From Proluteimonas flavola (GTDB lineage: Bacteria > Pseudomonadota > Gammaproteobacteria > Xanthomonadales > Xanthomonadaceae): a DNA stretch of 64,000 nucleotides. Of this stretch, positions 43,114 to 52,834 are shown piece after piece. The position numbers and the translations under genes are program-made. Position 1 is the stretch's first letter, and every line of letters starts with the position of its first letter. The notes under the pieces were generated by a model. It made no database searches. It was given only the letters and a program-made list of their open reading frames with translations, and was not told where the DNA came from. The DNA is taken from positions 1-64,000 of the forward strand of contig NZ_JAIWPU010000010.1 of assembly GCF_021191705.1 (NCBI RefSeq), in the 5' to 3' direction.

Positions 43114-44469
43114 ATGAACGCATCGACGGACGACACGGTGATGGCACTGCCGCTGGGCAATGCGCAGATGCGCGGCGCCCGCGACTACATGTCCGGTTTC
43201 GGCAACGAGTTCGCGACCGAGGCCGAGCCCGGCACCCTGCCGGTGGGCCGCAATTCGCCGCAGCGCGTGGCGCATGGCCTCTACGCCGAACAGCTGTCGG
43301 GCACGGCGTTCACCGCGCCACGCGGCGAGAACCGGCGCAGCTGGCTGTACCGCATCCGCCCGGCGGCGATGCACGGTACGTTTTCGCCGTTCCAGCAGCC
43401 ACGCTTCCACGATGGTTTCGATCGCGGCCCGGTGCCGCCGGACCAGATGCGCTGGAGTCCGTTGCCGATCCCCGAGACGCCGGTCGATTTCGTCGACGGC
43501 CTGTTCTCGATGGCCGGCACCGGTGGCCCCGGCGCGCACGAGGGCGTGGGCATCCACGTCTACGCTGCGAACGCGTCGATGACGAACCGCTTCTTCTACA
43601 GTGCCGATGGCGAACTGCTGGTCGTGCCGCAGCAGGGGCGGCTGGTGCTGGCGACCGAATTCGGCGTGCTCGAGATCGAGCCACAGGAGATCGCGGTGGT
43701 TCCGCGCGGCGTGCGCTTCCGTGTCGAGCTGCCCGATGGCCCGAGCCGCGGCTACGTCTGTGAGAACCAGGGCCATGCGCTGCGCCTGCCGGATCTCGGC
43801 CCGATCGGCGCGAACGGCCTCGCCAACCCGCGCGACTTCCTCGCGCCCGTCGCCGCGTACGAAGACATCGAGGGCGACTTCACCCTGATCGCGAAGTTTC
43901 AGGGCCATCTGTGGCAGGCGCCGATCGATCACTCGCCGCTCGACGTCGTCGGCTGGCACGGCAACTACGCGCCGTACAAGTACGACCTGCGCCGCTTCAA
44001 CGCGATCGGTTCGATCAGCTTCGACCATCCCGATCCGAGCATCTTCACCGTGCTCACCTCGCCGAGCGACACGCCCGGCACGGCGAACATGGATTTCGCG
44101 ATCTTCCCGCCGCGTTGGCTGGTGGCGCAGGACACGTTCCGCCCGCCGTGGTTCCACCGCAACGTCGCCAGCGAGTTCATGGGTCTGGTGCACGGGCAGT
44201 ACGACGCCAAGGCCGACGGCTTCTCGCCCGGCGCATGCTCGCTGCACAACTGCATGAGCGGGCACGGTCCGGATGCGGCGACGTTCGAAAAGGCCAGCAC
44301 GGCCGATCTGTCGAAGCCCGACGTCATCAGCGGCACGATGGCCTTCATGTTCGAGACGCGCGCGGTGATCCGGCCGACGCGGCAGGCGCTCGACGCCGTG
44401 CACCGCCAGGGCGATTACCAGGCGTGCTGGGCCGGCCTGCAGCGCAACTTCGTGCCGCCGCGCGGTTGA
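43114..44469 (+). CDS. hmgA: homogentisate 1,2-dioxygenase
   Basis: A 451-residue iron dioxygenase that opens the ring of homogentisate in tyrosine catabolism. Characteristic segments: [77 protein letters not shown] and the iron-site region [31 protein letters not shown]. Start ATG 43114 with AGGTGAAG nearby. It probably shares a transcript with hppD, although the REP between them may uncouple expression. Later pathway genes (maiA, fahA) are not in the window. Confidence 0.95.
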   Translation: MNASTDDTVMALPLGNAQMRGARDYMSGFGNEFATEAEPGTLPVGRNSPQRVAHGLYAEQLSGTAFTAPRGENRRSWLYRIRPAAMHGTFSPFQQPRFHDGFDRGPVPPDQMRWSPLPIPETPVDFVDGLFSMAGTGGPGAHEGVGIHVYAANASMTNRFFYSADGELLVVPQQGRLVLATEFGVLEIEPQEIAVVPRGVRFRVELPDGPSRGYVCENQGHALRLPDLGPIGANGLANPRDFLAPVAAYEDIEGDFTLIAKFQGHLWQAPIDHSPLDVVGWHGNYAPYKYDLRRFNAIGSISFDHPDPSIFTVLTSPSDTPGTANMDFAIFPPRWLVAQDTFRPPWFHRNVASEFMGLVHGQYDAKADGFSPGACSLHNCMSGHGPDAATFEKASTADLSKPDVISGTMAFMFETRAVIRPTRQALDAVHRQGDYQACWAGLQRNFVPPRG

Positions 44470-44628
44470 GCGTCAGGCCACCGCGTCCACTTCGCCCTCG
44501 AGCATCAGATCGGCCGTACGCGTAGGCGACTGCGGCCGCACATTCGTGCACGTGTGCCGCAATGCCGGGCCACATCCCGTTCACACGCGCGCGCTAGTCT
44601 CGCGGCGGCATCCTCCAGGAGCTGTCGC

Positions 44629-45282
44629 ATGCATGTCCATCGCGCCCTGCCGGCCATCGCCGTGCTCGTCCTCGCGCTCGCCGCGTGCCAGCGCGAAGCG
44701 CCCGCCGGGCCCGGCCCCGCGGTCTCCGCGCCGGCCATACCGGCCGAGCCGGCACCGCCTGGCGACCAGCCCGACGCCTACGTGCCACCGGCCCAGGCAA
44801 CGGGCACCAACGTGCCGGCGGTCGTCGACGGCGTGGTGAGCTTCCAGGGCTTCGGTCCGGCCGCGTTCGGCAGCGATGCCGAACAGGTGCGCATGGCCTG
44901 GGGCAACGACCTCGGCAACGCCAGGCCGTCCGAGCCTGGCGGCTGCTATTACCTCGCGCCCCCTGCGATCGGCACCTCCCGCTACGACATCGGCTTCATG
45001 GTCGAAGGCGACCGCTTCTCGCGCATCGATGTCGGCAACGCCGGCTACACCGCACCGGGGGGTGGCAAGGCCGGCATGGCGCGCGCGGAGATCGAGCGCC
45101 TCTACGCCGGCCGCGTCGAAGCGGCTCCGCACAAGTACGTCGAAGGCGCACACACGCTGCGCGTGATCGACGCCGATGGCGGTACGGCCGCACTGGTCTT
45201 CGAGACCGATGCCGGCGGCACGGTCACCGGCTGGCGGATCGGCGTGCCGCCGCAGGTCGATTACGTCGAACGTTGCGGCTGA
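44629..45282 (+). CDS. lipoprotein of unknown function
   Basis: A 217-residue protein from ATG 44629 with CCAGGAG upstream. Signal peptide ends in the lipobox ALAAC (Cys20 in LVLALAACQRE). After a proline/alanine linker the domain (residues 60-215) reads VVSFQGFGPAAFGSDAEQVRMAWG, YDIGFMVEGDRFSRIDVGNAGYTAPGGGKAGMARAEIERLYAGRV and RVIDADGGTAALVFETDAGGTVTGWRIG. This pattern is that of small periplasmic beta-proteins common in Xanthomonadaceae. No activity can be assigned. It follows hmgA by 159 bases. Confidence 0.7.
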   Translation: MHVHRALPAIAVLVLALAACQREAPAGPGPAVSAPAIPAEPAPPGDQPDAYVPPAQATGTNVPAVVDGVVSFQGFGPAAFGSDAEQVRMAWGNDLGNARPSEPGGCYYLAPPAIGTSRYDIGFMVEGDRFSRIDVGNAGYTAPGGGKAGMARAEIERLYAGRVEAAPHKYVEGAHTLRVIDADGGTAALVFETDAGGTVTGWRIGVPPQVDYVERCG

Positions 45283-45324
45283 GCATCATCGCGCGTCCGG
45301 CTGGCCGGGCGCGCCGTCCCCTTC

Positions 45325-45711
45325 TCACGCCAGTGTCAGGCGCGCGATATAGCCGGATCGCGTTTCACCGGCGGCCCGTGCGCGCGCGTCGAGACGATGC
45401 AGCACGCGTCTCGGCAATGTGATGTTGACCCGCTCGATGCGGTCGTCGAGGGAGGCCGGGTCCACCGTGACGATCCCGAAGACCCAGCCGGCATAGTCGG
45501 GCGCTGCAGCCCACTGCTGGACACTGGTCGGGGCAGGCACGTCCTGGCCCCGATCCAGCGCGGTCTCGATCCAGGCGTCCACCGCTGCCTCGGCGTTCGC
45601 AATGGCCTCGTCCAGCGTGTCGCCGGCCGTGAAGCAGCCTGGAAGATCCGGTACGACGACGGCGAATGCATGCGTCTCGTCGCCGGGCTCGATTGCGATG
45701 GGATAGCGCAT
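45325..45711 (-). CDS. hicB: HicB-family antitoxin, apparently orphaned
   Basis: A 128-residue protein with the degenerate RNase-H-like fold of HicB (MRYPIAIEPGDETHAFAVVVPDLPGCFTAGDTLDEAIANAEAAVDAWIE) and a C-terminal ribbon-helix-helix (RVNITLPRRVLHRLDARARAAGETRSGYIARL) for operator binding. It would normally neutralise HicA, whose gene lies directly upstream but is broken. It may persist as a DNA-binding protein or as an anti-toxin against a HicA encoded elsewhere. Confidence 0.9.
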   Translation of the reverse strand: MRYPIAIEPGDETHAFAVVVPDLPGCFTAGDTLDEAIANAEAAVDAWIETALDRGQDVPAPTSVQQWAAAPDYAGWVFGIVTVDPASLDDRIERVNITLPRRVLHRLDARARAAGETRSGYIARLTLA

Positions 45712-45717
45712 GCGGTC

Positions 45718-45835
45718 CTACCTGATTCCGGCGGCCCTGCGGATGGCCGCAACGATGCCCCCTTCCAAGGTCCTTCTCCGGACGCGGGATGACGATGGGG
45801 CGCTGACCTGCCTTGACGAGATCGGCGCTTTTCAT
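45718..45835 (-). pseudogene. hicA: hicA toxin pseudogene (internal deletion and frameshift)
   Basis: The reading starts MKSADLVK, the usual HicA N-terminus, but then passes straight to AGQRPIVIPRPEKDLGRG. The roughly 20-residue core with the catalytic GSHH histidine is missing. After the run of five Gs (within 45761-45772 region) the family ending GIVAAIRRAAGIR and a TAG appear only in another frame, implying a one-base insertion. Both lesions would abolish activity. The stop lies six bases before hicB, the normal spacing. Confidence 0.85.
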
Positions 45836-45908
45836 TCGTGTGTATTACACACACGCGATGCCTGGGGGTCAATGCCGCCGGCAGGCGAAGCGCCGAACAG
45901 GCGTTCGG

Positions 45909-46286
45909 TCAGTCGCGCTCGGGCGGCGCGGGATCCTCGTCGTCGACGACGCGCTGCTGGGCATCGGGCAGGCGGTCGGGATGCGGCGGGCGATCATCCA
46001 TCAGCGACAACGCCGCGCGCGACATCAGGTGCGCGCTGATCGGCGCGGTCAGGAACAGGAACACGGTGATCAGCAGTTCGCGCGGGTGCACGCCGCTGCC
46101 GTTGGCCGCGTGGTAGACGATCGACGCGATCAGGATGCAGCCAACGCCCAGCGTGCTGGCCTTGGCCGGACCATGCACGCGCTGGAAGAAGTCGCGCAGC
46201 TTCAGCAGCGCGATCGCGCCGAGCAGGGTGAAGAAGCAGCCCACGACCAGCAGGAATGCGATGACGATGTCGAGCACGGCGCTCAT
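45909..46286 (-). CDS. mrpG: Mrp-type cation/proton antiporter subunit G
   Basis: A 125-residue membrane subunit (MSAVLDIVIAFLLVVGCFFTLLGAIALLKLRDFFQRVHGPAKASTLG, then VHPRELLITVFLFLTAPISAHLMSRAAL). Three helices are expected. The conserved LRDFFxRxHxPxKxxTLG motif identifies subunit G. A hydrophilic tail (about 25 residues) is longer than usual. It is the last gene of the operon and overlaps subunit F by four bases. The complex exchanges Na+/K+ for protons and supports alkaline and salt tolerance. Confidence 0.92.
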   Translation of the reverse strand: MSAVLDIVIAFLLVVGCFFTLLGAIALLKLRDFFQRVHGPAKASTLGVGCILIASIVYHAANGSGVHPRELLITVFLFLTAPISAHLMSRAALSLMDDRPPHPDRLPDAQQRVVDDEDPAPPERD

Positions 46287-46552
46287 TCGACGATGTCCCG
46301 GCGGATTACGTACTTGCTCAGCACCACGGTGCCGACGAAGCCGAGCATCGCGATGATCAGCGCCGCCTCGAAGTAGATCTCGGTGTTCATCAGCATGCCG
46401 AACAGGATCAGCTGCGCGATCGAACTCACGTACAGCGTGTCGAGCGCGAGGATGCGGTCGGGCGCGGTGGGGCCGCGCAGCAGCCGCCACAGCGACAGCA
46501 GCATTGCGATGCCCACCAGGTGCATGCCGGCGATGATGGCGATCTGGATCAT
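46283..46552 (-). CDS. mrpF: Mrp-type antiporter subunit F
   Basis: Eighty-nine residues from ATG 46552 with three hydrophobic helices. The signature RLLRGPTAPDRILALDTLYVSSIAQLILFG and NTEIYFEAALIIAMLGFVGTVVLSKYVIRRD are subunit F features; the aspartate in the first segment is conserved. Starts overlap the E stop by four bases and G starts inside its last codons, indicating translational coupling along the operon. Confidence 0.93.
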   Translation of the reverse strand: MIQIAIIAGMHLVGIAMLLSLWRLLRGPTAPDRILALDTLYVSSIAQLILFGMLMNTEIYFEAALIIAMLGFVGTVVLSKYVIRRDIVE

Positions 46553-47037
46553 GGGAATACCTCGCGCAACGGTGTCTCGTAACGGGTCTTGATCTCGTCG
46601 ATGAGTGCCTGCGGATCGTCCGTGCTGAGACAATGGATCAGCAGGTGTTTGCGGTCCTCCGACAGCTCGGCCGACACCGTGCCCGGGGTGAGCGTGATCA
46701 CGCTGGTCAACGCCGAGATGCCGTGGATGTTGGTCAGGTCCAGCGGCACCCAGACGAAGCGCGAGTGCAGCTTGTGGTTGGGGCCGAGCACCTGCCTGGC
46801 GACGGTGAGGTTGGCGATGAGGATGTCCCACAGCAGACGCCCGCCGAGCGGGATCAGCTTGCCGACCTTGTCGAGGCGGGCGAACTCGCGCTCCAGCCGC
46901 GCGGCGACCAGCGGCATCAGGAACGCCAGCAGCAGCGCCATGACGATGTTGCCGGGGCCGTAGTCCTCGGCCATCAGCAGCCAGAAGACGAAGACCGTCA
47001 GGCTCTGGGGGATCGACGGCAACAGGCGTTGCTTCAT
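46549..47037 (-). CDS. mrpE: Mrp-type antiporter subunit E
   Basis: A 162-residue subunit from ATG 47037 (MKQRLLPSIPQSLTVFVFWLLM). Two helices at the N-terminus are followed by a cytoplasmic domain (LLWDILIANLTVARQVLGPNHKLHSRFVWVPLDL, ITLTPGTVSAELSEDRKHLLIHCL), the classic MnhE pattern. It overlaps D upstream and F downstream by four bases each. Confidence 0.93.
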   Translation of the reverse strand: MKQRLLPSIPQSLTVFVFWLLMAEDYGPGNIVMALLLAFLMPLVAARLEREFARLDKVGKLIPLGGRLLWDILIANLTVARQVLGPNHKLHSRFVWVPLDLTNIHGISALTSVITLTPGTVSAELSEDRKHLLIHCLSTDDPQALIDEIKTRYETPLREVFP

Positions 47038-48563
47038 CGCGAGGGCTCCCTGAGGACGGGGGGGGCGCCGATGACGCGTTCGACCATCTCCGACGGCGCC
47101 AGCAATTGCGCGGCGGTGGCCTCGGTGTAGCGCAGGATCGGGCCGGCGAACACGGTCATGACGATGCCGTAGCCGAGCAGCAGCATCGTCGCGGCGAGTT
47201 CCGAACGGCGCAGCGGCGGCGCCTCCACGCCCTCGGGCACCGGATCGACGCGCCAGAACAGGCGCGTGCCACTGCGTGACAGGCCGATCATCGCCATCAG
47301 GCTGCTGCCCAGGATCGCAGCCCACACCCAGCCGATGACATCTTCGGGCACCGAGTTCATCAGCTGCAGCTTGCCGATGAAGCCCGACAGCGGCGGCAGG
47401 CCCGACACCGAGACCGCGGCGACGAGGAACAGCAGTGCCGGCACGGTCTTGCCCGGCATCGAGGCGATCGGCATCAGATAGTCGCCGGTGCCGCCGCGAT
47501 GGCGCTGGATGATGTCGGCCAGCAGGAACAGCGCGGCGGTGACGAACACGCTGTGCGGCAGGTAGTACAGCCCTGCGGCAATCGCGCCGGCATTGCCGAG
47601 CGAGAACGCGACGAACAGCGTGCCCGCCGACAGCAGGACCAGGTAGGCGACCCCGATGCGCAGCCGCGGCGCGCCGACCACGCCGAGCGCGGCCAGCACC
47701 ATCGTCGCCGCGCCGGCCGGCAGCAGCCAGGGCCAGGCGAAATCGGCCAGCGGGCCGGCCTCGCTGCCGAACACCAGGGTGTAGATGCGCAGGACCGAAT
47801 ACAGGCCGACCTTGGTCATGATGGTGAACAGTGCGGCCACCGCGGCCGGCGCTCGCGCATAGGCTTCCGGCAGCCACAGGTACAGCGGCAGCAATGCGGC
47901 CTTGGCGCAGAACACCAGCAGCAGCAGGCCGGCGCCGGCGCGGACCAGCAGCGCCTGGTCGGGCGACAGCGCGGCTACGCGTACGGCCATCTCGGCCATG
48001 TTGAGCGTGCCGAGCATGCCGTACAGCAGGCCGAGCGCGAGCAGGAACACCGTGGACGCGGCGATGTTGAACACCACGTAATGCATGCCGGCCTTGATGC
48101 GCGCGCCGCGCGCACCGCTGAGCAGCAGGCCGTAGGAGGCGATCAGCATCACCTCGAAGAACACGAACAGGTTGAACACGTCGCCGGTCAGGAACGCGCC
48201 GTTGAGGCCGGCGAGCTGCACCTGGAACAGCGCATGGAAGTGCAGCGCGCGCTTGTCCCAGCCTGCGGTCGCATACAGCAGGCAGGGAATCGCCAGCAGC
48301 GTCGTAGTGGTGACCATCAGTGCCGAAAGCCGGTCCACCACGAGCGCGATGCCGAGGCGCGCCGGCCAGTCGCCGACGAGATACACCAGCACGTCGCCGT
48401 CGAGCACCTCGCGCAGCAGCGCAACGTTGGTCACCAGCAGCGCCGCCATGCCGATCCATGCCCACATGCGCAGCACAGAGGCGCGGTGCGTGCGTTCGAG
48501 CAGCAGCAGGATCGCGCCGGTGACCAGCGGCACCAGGATCGGGGCGATCGCGATGTGGTTCAT
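47034..48563 (-). CDS. mrpD: Mrp-type antiporter subunit D
   Basis: A 509-residue, 14-helix protein homologous to the proton-pumping NuoN/NuoM subunits of complex I. Conserved charged residues in membrane helices lie within FEVMLIASYGLLLSG, GAGLLLLVFCAKAALLPLYLWLPEAYARAPAAVAALFTIMTKVGLY and SGLPPLSGFIGK. The broken helix with lysine (FCAKAALLPLYLWLPEA) is the hallmark of ion-translocating antiporter subunits. It overlaps C and E by four bases. Confidence 0.94.
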   Translation of the reverse strand: MNHIAIAPILVPLVTGAILLLLERTHRASVLRMWAWIGMAALLVTNVALLREVLDGDVLVYLVGDWPARLGIALVVDRLSALMVTTTTLLAIPCLLYATAGWDKRALHFHALFQVQLAGLNGAFLTGDVFNLFVFFEVMLIASYGLLLSGARGARIKAGMHYVVFNIAASTVFLLALGLLYGMLGTLNMAEMAVRVAALSPDQALLVRAGAGLLLLVFCAKAALLPLYLWLPEAYARAPAAVAALFTIMTKVGLYSVLRIYTLVFGSEAGPLADFAWPWLLPAGAATMVLAALGVVGAPRLRIGVAYLVLLSAGTLFVAFSLGNAGAIAAGLYYLPHSVFVTAALFLLADIIQRHRGGTGDYLMPIASMPGKTVPALLFLVAAVSVSGLPPLSGFIGKLQLMNSVPEDVIGWVWAAILGSSLMAMIGLSRSGTRLFWRVDPVPEGVEAPPLRRSELAATMLLLGYGIVMTVFAGPILRYTEATAAQLLAPSEMVERVIGAPPVLREPSR

Positions 48564-48925
48564 CGCCGGCCTCCGCGCTGTTCGTCGTCGGGTTCCTCGC
48601 CATCGACGTGGTCGGTGTGCAGGTCCGAGTGTTCGCGCATCGCGATGACGACCGTGACCGCGGTCATCGCGAACGCGATGACGATCGCGGTCAGCACCAG
48701 CGCCTGCGGCAGTGGATCGGTGTAGTTGGCCAGCGTTTCCGCCATGCCGTTCCTGAGCACCGGCGGCTCGCCGATGACCGGACGTCCGGAGGAGAAGATC
48801 AGCAGGTTGGTCGCGTACGAGAGCAGCGTCAGCCCGAGGATCACGTCGAAGGTGCGTGCGCGCAGCAGCAGGTAGATGCCGGATGCGGCGAGCACGCCGA
48901 TGGCGGTGGCGATTGCGATTTCCAT
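48560..48925 (-). CDS. mrpC: Mrp-type antiporter subunit C
   Basis: A 121-residue NuoK-like subunit from ATG 48925 (MEIAIATAIGVLAASGIYLLL). Three helices with the diagnostic DVILGLTLLSYATNLLIFSSGR and DPLPQALVLTAIVIAFAMTAVTVVIAMR. The C-terminal tail is acidic and variable. Its start shares one base with the stop of the fused AB gene. Confidence 0.94.
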   Translation of the reverse strand: MEIAIATAIGVLAASGIYLLLRARTFDVILGLTLLSYATNLLIFSSGRPVIGEPPVLRNGMAETLANYTDPLPQALVLTAIVIAFAMTAVTVVIAMREHSDLHTDHVDGEEPDDEQRGGRR

Positions 48926-51702
48926 CAGTGCGCCTCCTCCGCGGCCTGGCGGTGTTTGACCGTGCCCATCGTCGAGAGCATCAGCAGCGTGCCGGCGAAC
49001 ACGACGACGTAGACGCCGGTATCGAACACGAGGGCGCTGGCCAGCGGCAGCAGGCCGATGACCGGCAGTTCCAGGTCGAGATGCCCGCTGGTCAGGAACG
49101 GCACGCCGAACCACCACGAACCGACGCCACCGACGACCGCCAGCAGCAGGCCGATCGCGATGCCGCGCAGATAGTCGAAGCCGAACGTGGCCTCGACTGC
49201 GCGTGCGCCCTGCAGCACGTACTTCACCAGCACCGGCACCGCGAACACCAGGCCGGCGATGAAGCCGCCACCGGGCGCGTTGTGGCCGCGCAGGAACAGA
49301 TAGATCGACACCGTCAGGGTCAGCGGGAACAGCAGTTGCGTCAGGTCGGCGGCGATCGGCAGCTGCACCGGCGGACCGGGCAGCACTTCGTCGGGTTGCA
49401 GGCGCGCCCAGCGCAGCATCGCGTGGACCACCAGCGCGGCGGTGCCGAACACGGTGATCTCGCCGAAGGTGTCGAAGCCGCGGAAGTCGACCAGGATCAC
49501 GTTGACCACGTTGCGGCCGTAGGCCTCGGGCAGCGAACGCACCAGCAGTTCGGTGGAGATCGTGTCGACGGGCGAGATCATCATCGCGTAGGCCAGCGCG
49601 CCGAGGCCGCCGCCGCCGACGATCGCGATCGCGACGTCGCGGAACTTGCGCAGCGGCCGGCGGATGCTCTTGGACTGCTTGGGCAGATAGTTCAGCGCCA
49701 TCATCATCAGCGCGATCGTCACCATCTCGACCAGCAACTGGGTCAGCGCGAGATCCGGCGCCGACAGATAGACGAACATCAGGCTGACCGCGAGGCCGAC
49801 GCCGCCGATCACGATCAGCGCGGTCAGGCGCTTGCCGTGCACGACGACGGTGCCGATCGACGCGGCCACGATCACCGCCCAGATCATCCAGCCCATCGGC
49901 GGCAGCGGACGCGGTCCGGGACCGCCGGCGATCAGCTCGGCGAAGTTGCCCAGCAGCGGCCAGCCGGCCAGCACCAGCGCGACCAGCAGCAGGCCGAACA
50001 GACTGCGCTGCAGGCTGCCGTTGGCGACGCGCGCGGTGAACGCACGGGCCAGCGAGAACAGACGTTCCAGATTCACCTGGAAGACCTGGCGGCCGGTCGA
50101 GCGCGTGACCACCGCATGGAAGTCGAGCAACTTGCGCAGGCCGAAATACAGCAGCACGCCGAACACCAGGCTGGCGACGCTCATCATCAGCGGCAGGTTG
50201 ATGCCGTGCCACACCGACAGGCTGAACTCCGGCGTCGCGTCACCCAGCGTGCCGCGCGCCATCGTCTGCAGCAGCGGCCCGATGGTCAGCGCCGGAATGA
50301 TGCCGATCACCAGGCACGCGATCGCCAGCACACCGACCGGAATCCGCATCCAGCGCGGCGGCTCGTGCGGCACCACGTCGAGCGCGCGCGGGCCGCGGCC
50401 GAAGAACGTGTCGTGCACGAAGCGCAGGCTGTAGGCGATGCCGAACACACCGGCCAGCAGCGCCGCGATGCTGATCACCCAGCGCATCGTGCCGTGGCCA
50501 CCGATCTCCAGCGCCTCGGCGAAGAACATCTCCTTCGACAGGAAGCCGTTGAGCAGCGGAATGCCGGCCATCGCCAGCGACGCGACGATCGCCAGCGCGC
50601 TGGTCATCGGCATCAACCGTCTGAGATTGCCGAGCCGGCGCATGTCGCGCGTGCCGCATTCGTGGTCGATGATGCCGGCGGCCATGAACAGCGAGGCCTT
50701 GAACATCGCGTGGTTGAGGATGTGGAACAGCCCCGCGACGACCGCCATTTCGGTCGACAGGCCGAACAGCAGCGTGATCAGGCCGAGGTGGGAGATCGTC
50801 GAATACGCCAGCAGGCCCTTGAGGTCGTGCTGGAAGATCGCGAACCACGCGCCGATCAGCAGGGTCGTGGCACCGACGCCGCTGACCACGTAGAAGAACA
50901 GGTCGGTGCCGGCCAGCGCCGGATGCAGCCGCGCCAGCAGGAACACGCCGGCCTTCACCATCGTGGCCGAATGCAGATAGGCCGAGACCGGGGTCGGCGC
51001 GGCCATCGCATGCGGCAGCCAGAAGTGGAACGGGAACTGCGCGCTCTTGGTGAAGACGCCCAGCAGCACCAGGCCCAGCGCCCACGGGTACAGATGGCTG
51101 GCACGGATCAGATCGCCGGAGGCCAGCACCACATCGAGGTCGTAGCTGCCGACGATGCGACCGATCAGCAGCACGCCGCCGAGCAGCGCCAGACCGCCCA
51201 TGCCGGTGATCGTCAGCGCCATGCGTGCGCCCTGGCGGGCGTCCTGACGGTGCGACCAGAAGCCGATCAGCAGGAACGAACTGATCGACGTCAGTTCCCA
51301 GAACACCGCGAGCAGCAGCAGGTTGCCGGCGATGACCATGCCGAGCATCGCGCCCATGAACAGCAGCAGATAGGTGAAGAAACGCCGCGGGCTGTCCTTC
51401 GCCGACAGGTAGTAGTGGCCATAGAGCACGACCAGTCCGCCGATGCCGAGCACCATCAACGCGAACGTCCAGGCCAGCCCGTCCATGCGCAGGCTGAAGT
51501 CCAGCCCGGCTTCGGGAATCCACGCGTATTGGGTCTTGAGGATGGTGCCGTCGAAGACATCGCCGGCCAGCAGGCCCAATACGCCCAGACCCAGCAACGG
51601 CACGAGGCCGGCCAGCCAGGCAGTGGTGCGCCGTGACGCATTCGCGGACAGCGCTACGGCGAGCGCCAGCACGAAGGGCAGGGCCAAGAGAAGTTCGAGC
51701 AT
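48925..51702 (-). CDS. mrpAB: fused Mrp antiporter subunits A and B
   Basis: From ATG 51702 (MLELLLALPFVLALAVAL) the protein has 925 residues. The N-terminal 770 or so form MrpA, a NuoL-like pump with FWELTSISSFLLIGFW, the ion-translocation helix FTKSAQFPFHFWLPHAMAAPTPVSAYLHSATMVKAGVFLLARL and a long C-terminal NuoJ-like part. The last 150 residues are MrpB (LLFPLTLTVSIYLFLRGHNAPGGGFIAGLVFAVPVL). Fusion of A and B is typical of proteobacterial (Pha-type) Mrp systems. It is the first gene of the six-gene operon. A further upstream start near 51747 exists but adds unconserved residues. Confidence 0.94.
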   Translation of the reverse strand: MLELLLALPFVLALAVALSANASRRTTAWLAGLVPLLGLGVLGLLAGDVFDGTILKTQYAWIPEAGLDFSLRMDGLAWTFALMVLGIGGLVVLYGHYYLSAKDSPRRFFTYLLLFMGAMLGMVIAGNLLLLAVFWELTSISSFLLIGFWSHRQDARQGARMALTITGMGGLALLGGVLLIGRIVGSYDLDVVLASGDLIRASHLYPWALGLVLLGVFTKSAQFPFHFWLPHAMAAPTPVSAYLHSATMVKAGVFLLARLHPALAGTDLFFYVVSGVGATTLLIGAWFAIFQHDLKGLLAYSTISHLGLITLLFGLSTEMAVVAGLFHILNHAMFKASLFMAAGIIDHECGTRDMRRLGNLRRLMPMTSALAIVASLAMAGIPLLNGFLSKEMFFAEALEIGGHGTMRWVISIAALLAGVFGIAYSLRFVHDTFFGRGPRALDVVPHEPPRWMRIPVGVLAIACLVIGIIPALTIGPLLQTMARGTLGDATPEFSLSVWHGINLPLMMSVASLVFGVLLYFGLRKLLDFHAVVTRSTGRQVFQVNLERLFSLARAFTARVANGSLQRSLFGLLLVALVLAGWPLLGNFAELIAGGPGPRPLPPMGWMIWAVIVAASIGTVVVHGKRLTALIVIGGVGLAVSLMFVYLSAPDLALTQLLVEMVTIALMMMALNYLPKQSKSIRRPLRKFRDVAIAIVGGGGLGALAYAMMISPVDTISTELLVRSLPEAYGRNVVNVILVDFRGFDTFGEITVFGTAALVVHAMLRWARLQPDEVLPGPPVQLPIAADLTQLLFPLTLTVSIYLFLRGHNAPGGGFIAGLVFAVPVLVKYVLQGARAVEATFGFDYLRGIAIGLLLAVVGGVGSWWFGVPFLTSGHLDLELPVIGLLPLASALVFDTGVYVVVFAGTLLMLSTMGTVKHRQAAEEAH

Positions 51703-51815
51703 CGGGCTCCTTGTGGAGGCAGGTCGGCCAGTCGGCCGGCGGGTCACGCAAGGGCCGGCCAGTCTAACCGATGCCCGTGGACGGCGCGTGGTCGCGGCTC
51801 GATATGCTATGTCCC

Positions 51816-52706
51816 ATGACCTCGATGTCCGCCGCCACGCCCGCCTGTGTACGCCATGCGCTGGTCTTCGGTGCCAGTGGCGCGATCGGTGCCGCGCTGC
51901 TGGTGCGGCTGCTCGATGCGGGCTGGACCGTCGATGCCCTGTCGCGCGCGCCGCGCGCCGGCGGCCCGCAGCTGCGCTGGCACACCGGCGCGTTCGCCAC
52001 GATGCCGGACACGGTGCCGGCGCGGGTCGACGCGATCTTCAGCTGCGGCCCGCTGGACCAGTTCTCGGTCTGGTACGCCAGTGCCGCGATCGAATGCCCG
52101 CGCATCGTCGCCTTCGGTTCGACCAGCGACGCGACCAAGCAGTCGGCGAGCGATCCCGGCGAACGCGAGCTGGCGATGCGCCTGCGCACGTCCGGCGAGC
52201 GCGTGTTTGCGGCGGCGCAGGCGCGTGGCGCCGCCGCGACGCTGCTGCGACCGACCCTGGTCTATGGCAGCGGACGCGACCGCAACCTCAGCCTGGTCGT
52301 CGCGCTGGCGCGGCGCAGTGGCGTGTTCGTACTGCCTGCCGACGCGCGTGGCCGGCGCCAGCCGGTGCATGTCGACGATCTCGCCTCGGCGGCGCAGGCC
52401 GCCGTCGACGCGCCTGCCGCGCACGGCCAGGCCTTCGCGCTGCCGGGCGGAGAGACCCTCGACTACCGCACGATGGTCGCGCGCACCCTGGCCTGCCTGC
52501 AGCCCGCACCGCGCCTGCTGGTGCTGCCCGGTGCGCTGTTCGATGCGGCCCTGTGGGCCGCGCATCGCGCCGGCCGGCTGCAGGGCCTGCCGCCGGGCGC
52601 GGTCGCGCGCATGCGCGAGGATCTGGTGTTCGATGCCGCGCCCGCGCGCGAGGCATTCGGCTATGCGCCGCGGCCGTTCGATCCCGACGAGACGATGTTC
52701 TTCTAG
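51816..52706 (+). CDS. NAD(P)-binding epimerase/SDR-like protein
   Basis: A 296-residue protein with an extended-SDR Rossmann fold (ALVFGASGAIGAALLVRLLDAGWTVDALSR, GASGAIG dinucleotide motif). The sequence IVAFGSTSDATKQSASD takes the place of the catalytic SDR serine segment, and no clear YxxxK is seen, so it may be an atypical sugar-nucleotide epimerase-like or quinone-binding member. LLRPTLVYGSGRDRNLSLVV and QPVHVDDLASAAQAAV are typical of the family. It is divergent from the Mrp operon. The poly-G block begins 25 bases after its stop. Confidence 0.78.
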   Translation: MTSMSAATPACVRHALVFGASGAIGAALLVRLLDAGWTVDALSRAPRAGGPQLRWHTGAFATMPDTVPARVDAIFSCGPLDQFSVWYASAAIECPRIVAFGSTSDATKQSASDPGERELAMRLRTSGERVFAAAQARGAAATLLRPTLVYGSGRDRNLSLVVALARRSGVFVLPADARGRRQPVHVDDLASAAQAAVDAPAAHGQAFALPGGETLDYRTMVARTLACLQPAPRLLVLPGALFDAALWAAHRAGRLQGLPPGAVARMREDLVFDAAPAREAFGYAPRPFDPDETMFF

Positions 52707-52726
52707 GCCCACCCGCCTGCCGCCCA

Positions 52727-52826
<100 letters not shown>

Positions 52827-52834
52827 GCCGGTAC

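Noticed and set aside
48856-51636. A 926-codon plus-strand open frame opposite the Mrp A/B and C genes
   Set aside because: The product is almost entirely Gln, Arg, His, Asp and Glu and lacks folds; the membrane antiporter genes on the other strand are certain.
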